Source: Belliella pelovolcani
Lineage (GTDB): Bacteria; Bacteroidota; Bacteroidia; Cytophagales; Cyclobacteriaceae
NCBI RefSeq assembly: GCF_900156785.1
Contig: NZ_FTOP01000012.1
Span: forward strand, 1-64,000
Direction: 5' to 3'
Length of the DNA stretch: 64,000 nucleotides
The notes beneath the pieces were generated by a model. The model ran no database searches. It saw only the letters and a program-made list of their open reading frames with translations, and was not told where the DNA came from. This document shows, piece after piece, positions 47,027 to 57,174 of this stretch. Within the stretch, counting starts at the first letter, position 1. Every line of letters starts with the position of its first letter. The translations under genes were made by a program, and so were the position numbers.

Positions 47027-48094
47027 TTATTTAAATTTTGGAGCGGGCTGACTAGTGATACTTGGAGTCCCTGATTGAATACTTGGCCATCCATCGACCC
47101 AGATAATTTTATCCAACAATAGTGGCCTTCTGCTAGCCCCATTCTGTAAGAGCGGGTTATTTTTGGGGATTGCATGATAAAGAAGCCAATCTTGTCCTTC
47201 TTCATCAGTCATAATATGACCATTGTGACCAGGACCTACAAAGCCGAATGACTCCGCATTTCTGGATAAAATGATTTCACCATAAGGTCCATCTTTGATA
47301 TCATTTCCAGACTTATCTAAATAGGGCCCTAATAAATTTTCAGAAACTGCGACCCTTAATCGGTATGTACTATTTCCACCATCACAGCAAGATCCTTCTG
47401 AACCAAAATAATAGTACTTACCATTTTTTTTGAATATATAAGATGCTTCAAGATGATTGTGGCCTATATGTATTTTTTCACCTATGACTTGTCTACCATT
47501 CTCACTTAGCTCTACAGCATATATTCCGTGAAAGCTCCCCCAGAAAAGGTATTTTTTGTCATTATCTTCAATGTAGAAAGCATCAATTGAATTGGTAACT
47601 CCAATTTCATCAGAAAGGAAGAGTTTTCCTTGGTCTATAAACGGTCCTTCTGCCCTACTTGCTATTGCTAATCCAATCCCTGGGTTGGGATCTCCCCAAG
47701 TTGAATAAGAATAATACATGAAATATTCTTCACCAACTTTGGCAACATCGGGTGCCCAAAGACCTCCTTGATCTTTCCATGTTGGTTTGGTAATAAAAGC
47801 ATTTCTAACAAATTCCCAAGAGACCAAATCTTTGGATCTTATAATAGGGACTAATTTGTGACCTCCTTCACTTCCCCAATTGTCTTCCGTACCATATGCA
47901 TAGTAAAATTCACCATCTTTCAAGACCGATGGATCTGCAAGTACAGGTTCAAAAACAGGGTTTACATAGTTTTTTTGAACTGGTGTCGTATCGTTTTCTT
48001 CAATATCAGGGATTTGCGGATCTGGATCACTACAACTAAATCCTACTAAAAGGAATAGTATTAGAAAACTAAAAACCAAAGATAAATACTTCAT
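47027..48094 (-). CDS. glycoside hydrolase family 43 enzyme, lipoprotein
   Basis: A 355-residue GH43 five-bladed propeller with lipobox VGFSC (Cys21). Catalytic residues: base Asp54 (LADPSVLKDGEFYYAYG), the pKa-modulating Asp in NSIDAFYIEDNDKKYLFWG, and the acid Glu in LEASYIFKKNGKYYYFGS. WAPDVAKVGEEYFMYYS is also typical. Family activity is alpha-L-arabinofuranosidase, endo-arabinanase, beta-xylosidase or galactan 1,3-beta-galactosidase; the subfamily cannot be decided here. It follows susD after a hairpin. Confidence 0.9.
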   Translation of the reverse strand: MKYLSLVFSFLILFLLVGFSCSDPDPQIPDIEENDTTPVQKNYVNPVFEPVLADPSVLKDGEFYYAYGTEDNWGSEGGHKLVPIIRSKDLVSWEFVRNAFITKPTWKDQGGLWAPDVAKVGEEYFMYYSYSTWGDPNPGIGLAIASRAEGPFIDQGKLFLSDEIGVTNSIDAFYIEDNDKKYLFWGSFHGIYAVELSENGRQVIGEKIHIGHNHLEASYIFKKNGKYYYFGSEGSCCDGGNSTYRLRVAVSENLLGPYLDKSGNDIKDGPYGEIILSRNAESFGFVGPGHNGHIMTDEEGQDWLLYHAIPKNNPLLQNGASRRPLLLDKIIWVDGWPSIQSGTPSITSQPAPKFK

Positions 48095-48118
48095 TGTATG
48101 TAAAATTTAAGAGAGGGA

Positions 48119-48145
48119 GGGAATGGAAATTGCATTTCCATTCCC
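48119..48145 (-). promoter_or_regulatory. perfect intercistronic hairpin between susD and the GH43 gene
   Basis: GGGAATGGAAAT (48119-48130), loop TGC, ATTTCCATTCCC (48134-48145). All 12 pairs match. It lies 28 nt after the susD stop. No T tract follows on the minus strand, so it is better explained as a stabiliser or partial attenuator that raises susCD mRNA above enzyme mRNA. Confidence 0.7.
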
Positions 48146-48173
48146 ATAGATAAGTTGAATAGGTTATTAATTT

Positions 48174-49703
48174 TTACCAGCCAGGATTTTGACTCATGTT
48201 AGTATTAATATCTAAATCTCGCTGTGGTATTGGGAGAAACTCATGTCTTCCAATGACAAAATTGTTGAAATTCGGTTCCCTTGAAGCTAAGCCTGAACCT
48301 AGGTCACCCCATCTTGCTAGATCTGACCATCGGTGACCTTCCCCAGAAAGTTCTAATAACCTCTCATGCTTAATTTGTTCTAAGAATTCATTTTGACCCA
48401 TTCCAGGCTTAATTGTTGACAGAGCAGGTAGACCAACTCTTGCTCTTACGCGATCTACATGAGCATATGCTTGGCTTGTCCTACCCGTAGCATTTAATAC
48501 TTCGGCATACATCAATAGCACATCTGCATACCTGATTACTCTATAATTATTCGGAGATCTAAACCCTTCATCATTCTTCCAATGATCATTCAAAAACTTC
48601 CTAAAGAATACCCTTGAATTATTAAGTCCATATCTTTGGGCAAATGTCTGACCATAAATTTGAGTAAACTCAGGACCTCTTTCATCGGTGTTGGAGAATA
48701 AAAATGATGCAGCAAGTCTTGGATCCCTTGCATCATTTGTAGTTCTTTCTTTTAAAAATTCTGCAATCATCCACGTTCTAGCTTCTGCATCCGTAAAGCC
48801 AATTCCTGGAGGAGCAAAGAACTGAGCAATAGAAGTACCATAATTGTGATTTGGGGTACTCACATCATTATCTGTCACCTCTGTAGGATTGACTGTAAAT
48901 TGCCACTCAAATATAGACTCTTGATTATTCTCACTTGTGATGAGGAAATTATCTCGATAATTAGGCATCAAATTATAGACTGATGCTCCTTCACCGTTCA
49001 CAAGCCAATTTAAAGGTGTTTCCGCCTCGTTCATTTTACCCTGCTGCATTAAGGTTTTGGCAAGCAAAGCTTGGGCTGCGCCTTTGGTGACTCTTCCTAA
49101 ATCTCTACTATTGGGATAAACGGTAGGAAGCCCATCCACAGCTCTACTTAAATCTAACTCTACCTGATCCCAAACTTCAGCTTGATTGCTTGTTGAAGGA
49201 AGATCTGTTGGTTTAGAAGTTTCTAACATCAAAGGGACATTACCCCATAATAATGCAAGGTTATAGTAAAAATACCCTCTTAGAAAGTAAGCTTCTCCCA
49301 ATAGCCGAGCTTTCAGGGTATTATCCATTTCAATATTTGGAACATTATCTAGGACTTGATTGGCTCTGAAAATTCCCACATAACAATCCACCCAAACATC
49401 AATCACAGGTCCGAAATTATAATCTGGCTGAATGAATCCACCCATTGCATTGGCGAGGTCAGACCATGGGCTACCTGAAAAACCTTCGTCAGATCGAGTG
49501 ATGTGAAGCATAGGCATCCATCTAGACATTCCTGGTCTTGCAAAAGTCGAGTAGATTGCATTGACTCCCTGTTCGGCATCTGTGGCATTTTGCCAGAAAA
49601 CCTCCATAGTAGGTTGATTTGGATTGATAATATCTAATTCTGGATTACAGCTTAATACACCGACTGAAGCTGCTATCAATATATATTTAGAAATATTTTT
49701 CAT
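48174..49703 (-). CDS. susD: SusD/RagB family glycan-binding lipoprotein
   Basis: A 509-residue surface lipoprotein (lipobox GVLSC, Cys19) that binds the target glycan and forms the lid on its SusC partner. TPR-like motifs and family signatures: AEQGVNAIYSTF, RANQVLDNVPNI, LLGEAYFLRGYFYYNLALLWG, RYADVLLMYAEVLNATG, ERLLELSGEGHRWSDLARWG and the ending LPIPQRDLDIN. It lies 17 nt downstream of susC. Confidence 0.95.
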   Translation of the reverse strand: MKNISKYILIAASVGVLSCNPELDIINPNQPTMEVFWQNATDAEQGVNAIYSTFARPGMSRWMPMLHITRSDEGFSGSPWSDLANAMGGFIQPDYNFGPVIDVWVDCYVGIFRANQVLDNVPNIEMDNTLKARLLGEAYFLRGYFYYNLALLWGNVPLMLETSKPTDLPSTSNQAEVWDQVELDLSRAVDGLPTVYPNSRDLGRVTKGAAQALLAKTLMQQGKMNEAETPLNWLVNGEGASVYNLMPNYRDNFLITSENNQESIFEWQFTVNPTEVTDNDVSTPNHNYGTSIAQFFAPPGIGFTDAEARTWMIAEFLKERTTNDARDPRLAASFLFSNTDERGPEFTQIYGQTFAQRYGLNNSRVFFRKFLNDHWKNDEGFRSPNNYRVIRYADVLLMYAEVLNATGRTSQAYAHVDRVRARVGLPALSTIKPGMGQNEFLEQIKHERLLELSGEGHRWSDLARWGDLGSGLASREPNFNNFVIGRHEFLPIPQRDLDINTNMSQNPGW

Positions 49704-49720
49704 GATTGATTTGCTAATAA

Positions 49721-52700
49721 TTAAAACTCAAACTGTAAGCCTAAAGAATAAATCCTACTTGCTGGCCAATTGCCATTGTCAAATCCTCTTTCTAAGATTC
49801 CATTTCCTGTCACATCAGGGTCTAGTCCAGAGTATTTTGTGAACGTGAGCAAATTCTGTCCACTTATAAAAAGTCTTGCATTGCTTACCTTCCATTTCTC
49901 AAAACTGGCCAAATTTAGATTATAACCAATTTCTAGGTTTCTTAACCTAACGTAAGAACCATCTTCTAGCCATCGATCACTTTCTAATCTTGCATTATCA
50001 ATTAATCCTGGATCACCTACTGCAACACCGATTCTAGGATCTGAAGTGTTTGTATTTTGTGGAGACCAAGGGCTTATATCAGCTCTGAAATTTGTATTTT
50101 GATAACTATCTATTTCCCTTCTAACCCCATTCATAATGGTATGACCGAAAACTCCCACCCATTGCATGTTTAATGTGAAATTCCTATATGAAGCATTGAA
50201 CTGGGCACCGGTTTGGAGTGTTGGCCATGGAGATCCTACAAAAGTTCTATCTTCTTGATTGATCTCACCATCTCCATTGATATCTACAAATTTGATGTCA
50301 CCTGGTCTGGCAAAAGGTTGGATAACCTGTCCATTAGCATTAGTATAGTTATTGATCTCTTCCTGACTTTGGAAAAGACCATCAGTTTTCAGAACGTACC
50401 ATTCTCCTAGTGGCCTCCCAATTTGGGATCTTGTCAGGCCAGTTTGAATGTAATTAATACCCTCTCCAAGGTTTCCTACATCCATTACTCTATTTCTGAT
50501 GGTGGTCATATTCGCAGAGACTTCCCACTTCAACTCTCTTTTCATATTTCTGTAAGTTGCAGCGATTTCTACACCTCTGTTTCTAATTGAAGCGGCATTT
50601 ACAGCAGGCTCCCCTCCAAGATTTCCCAAGTACCATGCGATAGGGAGATTTACCAAAACGTCTTGTGAAAGAGAATTATAGTATTCAGCAGATAGAATCA
50701 ATTGATCCTCGAAAAACCCTGCATCGAAACCGAAATTTTGACTAATTCTCCTCTCCCACCCAAGATTTGGGTTTGCAAGTCTAGCTTGTGTAGCCCCAAC
50801 ATTAGGCTGTTCGTCAGGCCCAAAAATTGCTCTTGGATTTGAATTGAGGAAACCTATATAATCCCAAGCTCCAACAGTAACGATCCCTAATTCACCATAT
50901 GATGCTCTAAGTTTCAAATCAGAAATTAAGGATGAATTGAAAAATGATTCTTCCGAAATTCTCCAACCTCCAGCAATAGACGGGAAGAATTTAGATCTAT
51001 TGGCAGATCCAAATCTAGAGTCTGCATCATATCTTCCTGTCAAGGTTAGTAAATACCTGTCATCATAGGTGTAATTTGCTCTTCCCAAAAAGCCAGATAT
51101 AGTATACTGAAAGGGGATAAAACCATCAGCAATAGCTTCTCCTGTAGCTGAGCTTACAGTATTCAAATACCTGCCATCAAAGGACTGGAGATCTGTTCTT
51201 CCAGCAGAAAGCACATCCCTTTTAGTGATTTGTTGAGAATGACCTACAACTGCAGATATACTATGTTTATTTATAACTTTATTATAGTTTATGGTATGTT
51301 CGAGCAAAAAGCTAGAAAACAAAGATCTATCCTCGATAATACTTGTAGGGGCAGCTGGTTGATTAAAGTACCACTCCCCAGCTCTTCTCATTCTTTTATT
51401 ATGATCGAAGCTCAGCTCAGCACCAGCATTGAACCTATACACCAAGCCTTCAAGGATATCCACATCCAAATATGCATTACCAACTAATTTGGCAAAGTTA
51501 CTTCTAAAGCTATTGATAGCATTTACTGCCAATGGGTTCCAAGCGTAAGTGACTGCGTCTGTAGTTCCGATTCCCCAGCCATCTGGATTAGCAGCTGTGA
51601 TATAACGACTATCTTGAACAGGAATAACAGGGAGGTGTAGTGGCATATCGTAAAAAGGATTTCCAGTACCTGGGGCATTTGTTATTGAGTTGGTAAAAAC
51701 TAAATTTTCACCAAAGGTCACCCTACCTTTTGTATTCTTTGTATTGATTCTTAGTGCTGCCCTTTGAAAGTCATTTCCAATTAGAACACCCTTATTCACA
51801 AAATACGATCCAGAAATCAAGTAACTAGATGATTTTGATCCACCTGAAAGTGTAATGTTATAATCTTGAGCATTTCCAAGTCTTGTACCTTCATTATACC
51901 AATTCGTATTAATAGCAGGGTCAAATGCAGTGGCAACACTTGAAGGAGGTGTTAAACCAGAGTTTAAAAACTGAGTTCTTTGCAATTCAGCAAATTCAAC
52001 ATTGTTCATCATATTGTACCCTTGCGGCAATTGTTGAATCCCATATTTTGCTGAAATACTTACTCTAGGAGTACCTTCTGCTCCTTGCTTCGTTGTGATG
52101 ATAATCACTCCGTTTGCAGCTCTAGAGCCATAAATAGCCGCTGCTGATGCATCTTTTAAGATTTGAATCGATTCAATATCATTGGTATTGATAGTTGGGT
52201 TGGCGTCAGCAATCATTCCATCTATTACATACAGCGGACTTGAATTGATAAAACTAGCAACCCCCCTAATTTCTACTTGAGCATTTTGGCCAGGAGCACC
52301 ACCATTTCTTACAGAAACACCTGGAGCTAGCCCTTGCAAAGATTCACCTAATGAAGCTGCGGTAACTCTACTTTGCTTGTCAGTACCAACAACTGCTGTT
52401 GCACCAGTCAAATCCTTTTTTTTGACTGTTTGATACCCGATTACAACGACCTCCTCTAAGTCGCTTAAGTCTTCTTCAAGTTCAACACTTACTGATGATC
52501 TTCCCAGTAGTGGTATTTCTCTTTGAAGAAAGCCTATAAATGAAAAAACTAAAGTGCTTTGATCATTGGATACATTCAATTGAAAATTCCCATCTATGTC
52601 AGTGACGGTACCGTTGGAAGTGCCCTTCTCAATTACTGTTACACCTGGAAATACTTCACCAGTTGATTTTTCAAGGACAGTTCCTCTAATAATTTGTTGA

Positions 52701-52780
52701 TTTTGCGCCCTAAGAGGCGGGTAATTACAACCTAGAAAGAACAGCAGCAGTAATGCTGATAATTGTAACTTTTTTTTCAT
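49721..52780 (-). CDS. susC: SusC/RagA family TonB-linked outer-membrane transporter
   Basis: A 1019-residue TonB-dependent transporter for oligosaccharides. Signal peptide ending LRAQ; carboxypeptidase-regulatory-like domain (about 30-105: GTVLEKSTGEVFPGVTVIEKG, DIDGNFQLNV); TonB box region LEEVVVIGYQTVKKKDLTGA; plug with the SusC signature IQILKDASAAAIYGSRAANGV; then the 22-strand barrel ending YSLGLQFEF. There is no N-terminal secretin/TonB short domain, so control by an anti-sigma is not expected; the divergent HTCS gene is the likely regulator. Confidence 0.96.
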   Translation of the reverse strand: MKKKLQLSALLLLFFLGCNYPPLRAQNQQIIRGTVLEKSTGEVFPGVTVIEKGTSNGTVTDIDGNFQLNVSNDQSTLVFSFIGFLQREIPLLGRSSVSVELEEDLSDLEEVVVIGYQTVKKKDLTGATAVVGTDKQSRVTAASLGESLQGLAPGVSVRNGGAPGQNAQVEIRGVASFINSSPLYVIDGMIADANPTINTNDIESIQILKDASAAAIYGSRAANGVIIITTKQGAEGTPRVSISAKYGIQQLPQGYNMMNNVEFAELQRTQFLNSGLTPPSSVATAFDPAINTNWYNEGTRLGNAQDYNITLSGGSKSSSYLISGSYFVNKGVLIGNDFQRAALRINTKNTKGRVTFGENLVFTNSITNAPGTGNPFYDMPLHLPVIPVQDSRYITAANPDGWGIGTTDAVTYAWNPLAVNAINSFRSNFAKLVGNAYLDVDILEGLVYRFNAGAELSFDHNKRMRRAGEWYFNQPAAPTSIIEDRSLFSSFLLEHTINYNKVINKHSISAVVGHSQQITKRDVLSAGRTDLQSFDGRYLNTVSSATGEAIADGFIPFQYTISGFLGRANYTYDDRYLLTLTGRYDADSRFGSANRSKFFPSIAGGWRISEESFFNSSLISDLKLRASYGELGIVTVGAWDYIGFLNSNPRAIFGPDEQPNVGATQARLANPNLGWERRISQNFGFDAGFFEDQLILSAEYYNSLSQDVLVNLPIAWYLGNLGGEPAVNAASIRNRGVEIAATYRNMKRELKWEVSANMTTIRNRVMDVGNLGEGINYIQTGLTRSQIGRPLGEWYVLKTDGLFQSQEEINNYTNANGQVIQPFARPGDIKFVDINGDGEINQEDRTFVGSPWPTLQTGAQFNASYRNFTLNMQWVGVFGHTIMNGVRREIDSYQNTNFRADISPWSPQNTNTSDPRIGVAVGDPGLIDNARLESDRWLEDGSYVRLRNLEIGYNLNLASFEKWKVSNARLFISGQNLLTFTKYSGLDPDVTGNGILERGFDNGNWPASRIYSLGLQFEF

Positions 52781-53032
52781 GGGACATTTTGGGTTAATTT
52801 TTAATAATTGAGATTATAAATTCAAATTCCTCCTTTGTTAAAATTCAAAAGACTGAGTGAATGTAGTATTTAGGCATTTTCCTTTTTGAAAGAAATCCTT
52901 CAATTATGAGTAATTTTCCTGCTAGAGGTATCAAATGAAGGTTTTGTTATAGAATCTGAATATTTTATTTCCTTAATTGGAATTGAAATCAAAATTGCTG
53001 TTTATCCAAAAAATAAAGAAAGTAAAGTACCC

Positions 53033-56000
53033 ATGCGAAAGCACATAATTGCCACAATTTTAATAATATGCTTCAGTATAGTTTCGATGAGAACTAATGC
53101 TCAGCGTTCATATTTTCGGCACTTAAATATGGAGAATGGGTTAAGTCACAATACAATCTTCACAATTCATCAAGATCAGCTTGGCTTCATGTGGTTTGGA
53201 ACCAAAGATGGGCTAAACAGATATGATGGACATCAGTTTAAAATCTTCAAAAACATCCCAGGAGATCCATCCAGTTTAAAAAACAACCACATTCTATCAC
53301 TTTTTGAAGGAAAAGATAATAATCTCTGGGTAGGGACAAATGATGGAGTATCTATTTACTACCCAGGGTTGGAGCAATTCAAAAACTTTGAAGCAGTTGA
53401 TCAGAATGGTGATAAAGTATGGGGTCAAATTTTAAAAATCAAGGAAGATCAGCATGGTCAAATATGGATTGCTTCTAGCTCAGCAGGACTTTATAAATAT
53501 CATATTGAGAAAGAAACCCTAACCAGATATTATCATGATCCGAATAACTCTAAGACATTGGGTTCTGGATCTGTTTCATCTTTAACTATTGATAAAGATG
53601 GTAATATTTGGGTTGGAATTCTTGGGGGAGGTGTGGAGAAATACCTACCAAATAATGACTCTTTTTTAAATTACCCAAATGCTACTTTAACCTTAAAAAA
53701 AGACTTAATTCTTGACCTATATGATCATGGTGAAGACCTACTTATAGGAACAAAAAATAATGGGGTAAAAATTTTCAATAAGAATGATGGCTCTATTCAG
53801 AATCTTTTAAATAAAGATGCTGAAGGGAATCCACTATTTGTAAGAAACATTATTCAAACGGATTTGGAGGAAATTTATATTGGGACAGAGTTGGGAGTCT
53901 TTATTTATGATTTTAAAACAAAAAATTTCAATCACCTTACCCAAAATCCAAACGACCCATATAGCTTATCTGATAATGCTACTTATTCAATATACAAGGA
54001 TAACGAAGGAGGAATATGGATAGGCACATACTTTGGCGGTTTAAACTATTTATCAAGCACATCAGCTAATTTTGAAAAATACTACCCCATCATCAATAAG
54101 GATTCGCCAAAAGGAAAACGAGTTCGAGAGATTGTTGAAGATCAGTACGGTATTATTTGGGTAGGAACAGAAGATGCAGGATTGAGCAAGTTTGACCCCA
54201 AAACACAAAAATTTAAAAATTACTTACCAGAAAAGGGGAAAAATTCGCTGAGCTACCATAATGTACATGGGCTGATGATTGATGGCAGAAATCTTTGGAT
54301 TTCAAGTCATAGCCAAGGGTTAAGAGTGGATATTCTTAACCTTTCTGACAATTCATTCAAAAAACTTGATCAATCTGCCCTACAAAATCCACTTTTTGAT
54401 ACGGATATATTCTCAATTTTTAAAGATTCAAAAGGAAATAAGTGGTTTGGAACCATTTCTGGAGTTTACAGGATGGCCTCTGGAGAAAATGAAATGAAAT
54501 TTTTCAAGGATTTAAGTATTAGTTTTTATTATGACATCATTGAAGATCATGCTGGAAATATCTGGTTTGCCACTATCAATAATGGGTTATTCCGTCTAAG
54601 TCCAATCGATGGTAAAATTGATCATTTTTTACCAGACACAATTTCTGGGGATGGATTACCTGGTATATCTATCATTTCACTTTTTGAAGATAGTAATCAA
54701 AGAATTTGGGTAGGTACAGAAGGCTATGGTCTAGGATTATTTGATCCAAAAAAAAATCAATGGAGTGTATTCAAGCAGTCTGATGGTTTACCAAGCAATA
54801 CAATATATAAAATATTGGAAGATGATGCTGAATATCTTTGGATAAGTACAGGTAATGGTTTGGTAAGATTCAACCCAAACAACAAAAGTATAGAAAGGTA
54901 TAGCAAATCTGATGGATTGCTATCAGATCAATTTAATTATAAGTCTGGTTTAAAAGCTAGTGACGGCACTTTGTATTTTGGAACATTGAATGGTTTTGTC
55001 TCATTTAATCCAACCACGTTGACCAAGCAACCAAATTCTCCAAAGCTTATTCTTACTGGAATAAAGCTATTTAATGAAGAATTATTTGTTGGTTCGGGTG
55101 ATGGAATTTTAAAATCCTCCATCACCTCTACCAAATCAATTTATCTTTCCCATGATCAATCTTCATTGAGTTTTTCATTTGCAGCACTCAGTTATTCTTC
55201 TCCAGAATCTTGGAAGTACCTCTACAAATTGGAAGGATTAGAAAAGGATTGGAATGTATTAGAAAAAAATAATGATGTTTCATACTTGAACATCCCTCCT
55301 GGTACTTACAAGTTCGTTGTCAAAACGATCACTGACAATGGAGAAATCAATCAAGAAGAAGCTTCACTGAATATTAAAATAACACCTCCTTTTTACTTTT
55401 CTAAAATTGCCTACACCCTTTATTCATTAATTTCAGCCTCCATCTTATTTGGAAGTATACTTTTATATAGAAAAAGAATTCAAAAAAGACATCAAAAAAA
55501 TATTGAAAGTTTAGAGTCTCAGAAGGAGAAAGAAATATTTAATGCTAAGATTGAATTTTTTACCAATATCACCCATGAAATCAGAACTCCATTAACTTTA
55601 ATTAAAGGGCCTTTGGAAGTCATGCTAAAGAAAGAAAATTTCCAGGAGCAGGAGACGAAAGAGAATCTCAAAATCATGGAAAAGAATGCCGATCGTTTAA
55701 TTCATTTGAGCAATCAGCTTTTGGATTTTCGCAAAGCAGAAAAGCAAAGCTTTCGACTTAATTTCGTGAAAATAGATATTTCTAGGCTACTACAAGATAT
55801 TCAATATAGATTCAAGCCACTAGCTGAAAAAGATCAAATTTTCTTCAAGCTTACCGGAGTTGAGAATTCCTTTTTTGCTGATGTAGATCAAGAAGAGCTA
55901 ATAAAAATCATCAGTAACTTGGTAACTAATGCTTTCAAATATGCTACACATCAAGTAATTATAGACTTGATTATAGAGAGCGGAGAATATTTTCTAATCG

Positions 56001-57079
56001 TTGTCAGCAATGATGGGCCATTGATCAATAAAGCTTATAGAGATAAAATATTTGAACCTTTTTACCAAATTGACCCAGAGGAAACTCAAAAACCTCGTCA
56101 AGGGACTGGATTGGGATTACCCTTGGCTAGATCATTAGCAGAGATGCACAAAGGTTTTCTTTATTATGAAGATAAACATCTTGTAGGCTTAAACTCATTC
56201 ATTCTAAAGCTTCCAGTTAGACAAAGTCATACTTTTTTTATTGACGAGAATCAAGCAAACTTAGACGATAATAAAATAGATTCTGAAGCAATTGAAAGGA
56301 TAAAAATAACTACCGATGTCAGACAAACTATTTTAATTGTAGAAGATAATAAAGAGCTTCAGTCCTTTATTGAATCAAACCTTAAGTATGACTATCATAT
56401 GCTAAAAGCAAGTCATGGCTTAGATGCTATTGCGCTTTTGGAACACCATCAAGTAGACTTGATCATTTCTGACATAATGATGCCAATGATGGATGGAATT
56501 GAATTGTGTCAACATATTAAATCAAATTTAATTTATTCGCATATTCCATTGATTTTACTTACAGCTAAAAATAGTATTCAGTCAAAAATTGAAGGGCTTG
56601 AAGTAGGAGCAGATGTATACATTGAAAAGCCATTTTCATTAGAGTATTTGGTTTTACAAGTGAAAAACCTCCTTAAATATAGGGATCAGGTTAGAGATAG
56701 TTTTGCAAATTCTCCAGGAGTTTTATCTGTAAGCATAGCTCACACAAAGGCTGATGAGGTGTTTTTGGAGGAAGTCAACAGGCTAATTTCAAATCATATT
56801 TCCAATGAGCAGTTTGGCGTAAATGAATTAGCTGAAATTCTAAATATGAGTCAATCCAGTCTCTTGAGAAAAATCAAAGGAATTTCAAAATTAACTCCGA
56901 ATGAATATATCAGACTTGTCAGGTTAAAAAAGTCTGCGGAGTTGCTTAGCACAGGTAAATATAGTGTTGCAGAAGTATGTGATTTGGTTGGCTTTAATTC
57001 ACCAAGTTATTTTTCAAAATGCTTTCAAAAACAATTTGGCGAGCTTCCAAAAGATTACCAGAAATCGGAAAGAAGTTGA
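53033..57079 (+). CDS. hybrid two-component system sensor/regulator (HTCS)
   Basis: A 1348-residue one-chain two-component system that switches on the divergent polysaccharide operon. Order: signal peptide (1-24), two propellers with repeated blades (GLMWFGTKDGL, GNIWVGILGGG, RIWVGTEGYGLG), Y_Y_Y domain (about 705-785), transmembrane helix (about 795-815), HisKA with His848 (NITHEIRTP), HATPase (NLVTNAFKY, GTGLGLPLARSL), receiver with Asp1147 (LIISDIMMP) and AraC-type HTH (about 1240-1345: GVNELAEILNMSQSSLLRKIKG, SVAEVCDLVGFNSPSYFSKCFQKQFG). All domains and key residues are intact. Intergenic distance to susC is 252 nt. Confidence 0.96.
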   Translation: MRKHIIATILIICFSIVSMRTNAQRSYFRHLNMENGLSHNTIFTIHQDQLGFMWFGTKDGLNRYDGHQFKIFKNIPGDPSSLKNNHILSLFEGKDNNLWVGTNDGVSIYYPGLEQFKNFEAVDQNGDKVWGQILKIKEDQHGQIWIASSSAGLYKYHIEKETLTRYYHDPNNSKTLGSGSVSSLTIDKDGNIWVGILGGGVEKYLPNNDSFLNYPNATLTLKKDLILDLYDHGEDLLIGTKNNGVKIFNKNDGSIQNLLNKDAEGNPLFVRNIIQTDLEEIYIGTELGVFIYDFKTKNFNHLTQNPNDPYSLSDNATYSIYKDNEGGIWIGTYFGGLNYLSSTSANFEKYYPIINKDSPKGKRVREIVEDQYGIIWVGTEDAGLSKFDPKTQKFKNYLPEKGKNSLSYHNVHGLMIDGRNLWISSHSQGLRVDILNLSDNSFKKLDQSALQNPLFDTDIFSIFKDSKGNKWFGTISGVYRMASGENEMKFFKDLSISFYYDIIEDHAGNIWFATINNGLFRLSPIDGKIDHFLPDTISGDGLPGISIISLFEDSNQRIWVGTEGYGLGLFDPKKNQWSVFKQSDGLPSNTIYKILEDDAEYLWISTGNGLVRFNPNNKSIERYSKSDGLLSDQFNYKSGLKASDGTLYFGTLNGFVSFNPTTLTKQPNSPKLILTGIKLFNEELFVGSGDGILKSSITSTKSIYLSHDQSSLSFSFAALSYSSPESWKYLYKLEGLEKDWNVLEKNNDVSYLNIPPGTYKFVVKTITDNGEINQEEASLNIKITPPFYFSKIAYTLYSLISASILFGSILLYRKRIQKRHQKNIESLESQKEKEIFNAKIEFFTNITHEIRTPLTLIKGPLEVMLKKENFQEQETKENLKIMEKNADRLIHLSNQLLDFRKAEKQSFRLNFVKIDISRLLQDIQYRFKPLAEKDQIFFKLTGVENSFFADVDQEELIKIISNLVTNAFKYATHQVIIDLIIESGEYFLIVVSNDGPLINKAYRDKIFEPFYQIDPEETQKPRQGTGLGLPLARSLAEMHKGFLYYEDKHLVGLNSFILKLPVRQSHTFFIDENQANLDDNKIDSEAIERIKITTDVRQTILIVEDNKELQSFIESNLKYDYHMLKASHGLDAIALLEHHQVDLIISDIMMPMMDGIELCQHIKSNLIYSHIPLILLTAKNSIQSKIEGLEVGADVYIEKPFSLEYLVLQVKNLLKYRDQVRDSFANSPGVLSVSIAHTKADEVFLEEVNRLISNHISNEQFGVNELAEILNMSQSSLLRKIKGISKLTPNEYIRLVRLKKSAELLSTGKYSVAEVCDLVGFNSPSYFSKCFQKQFGELPKDYQKSERS

Positions 57080-57174
57080 GATAAACCTCTCCAATGTTCA
57101 GAACCATTTTAAAACCAATGTACTGACTAATTGTTATTCCTTAAGATATTAGAATATAGCAAAAGTCCAATCCC

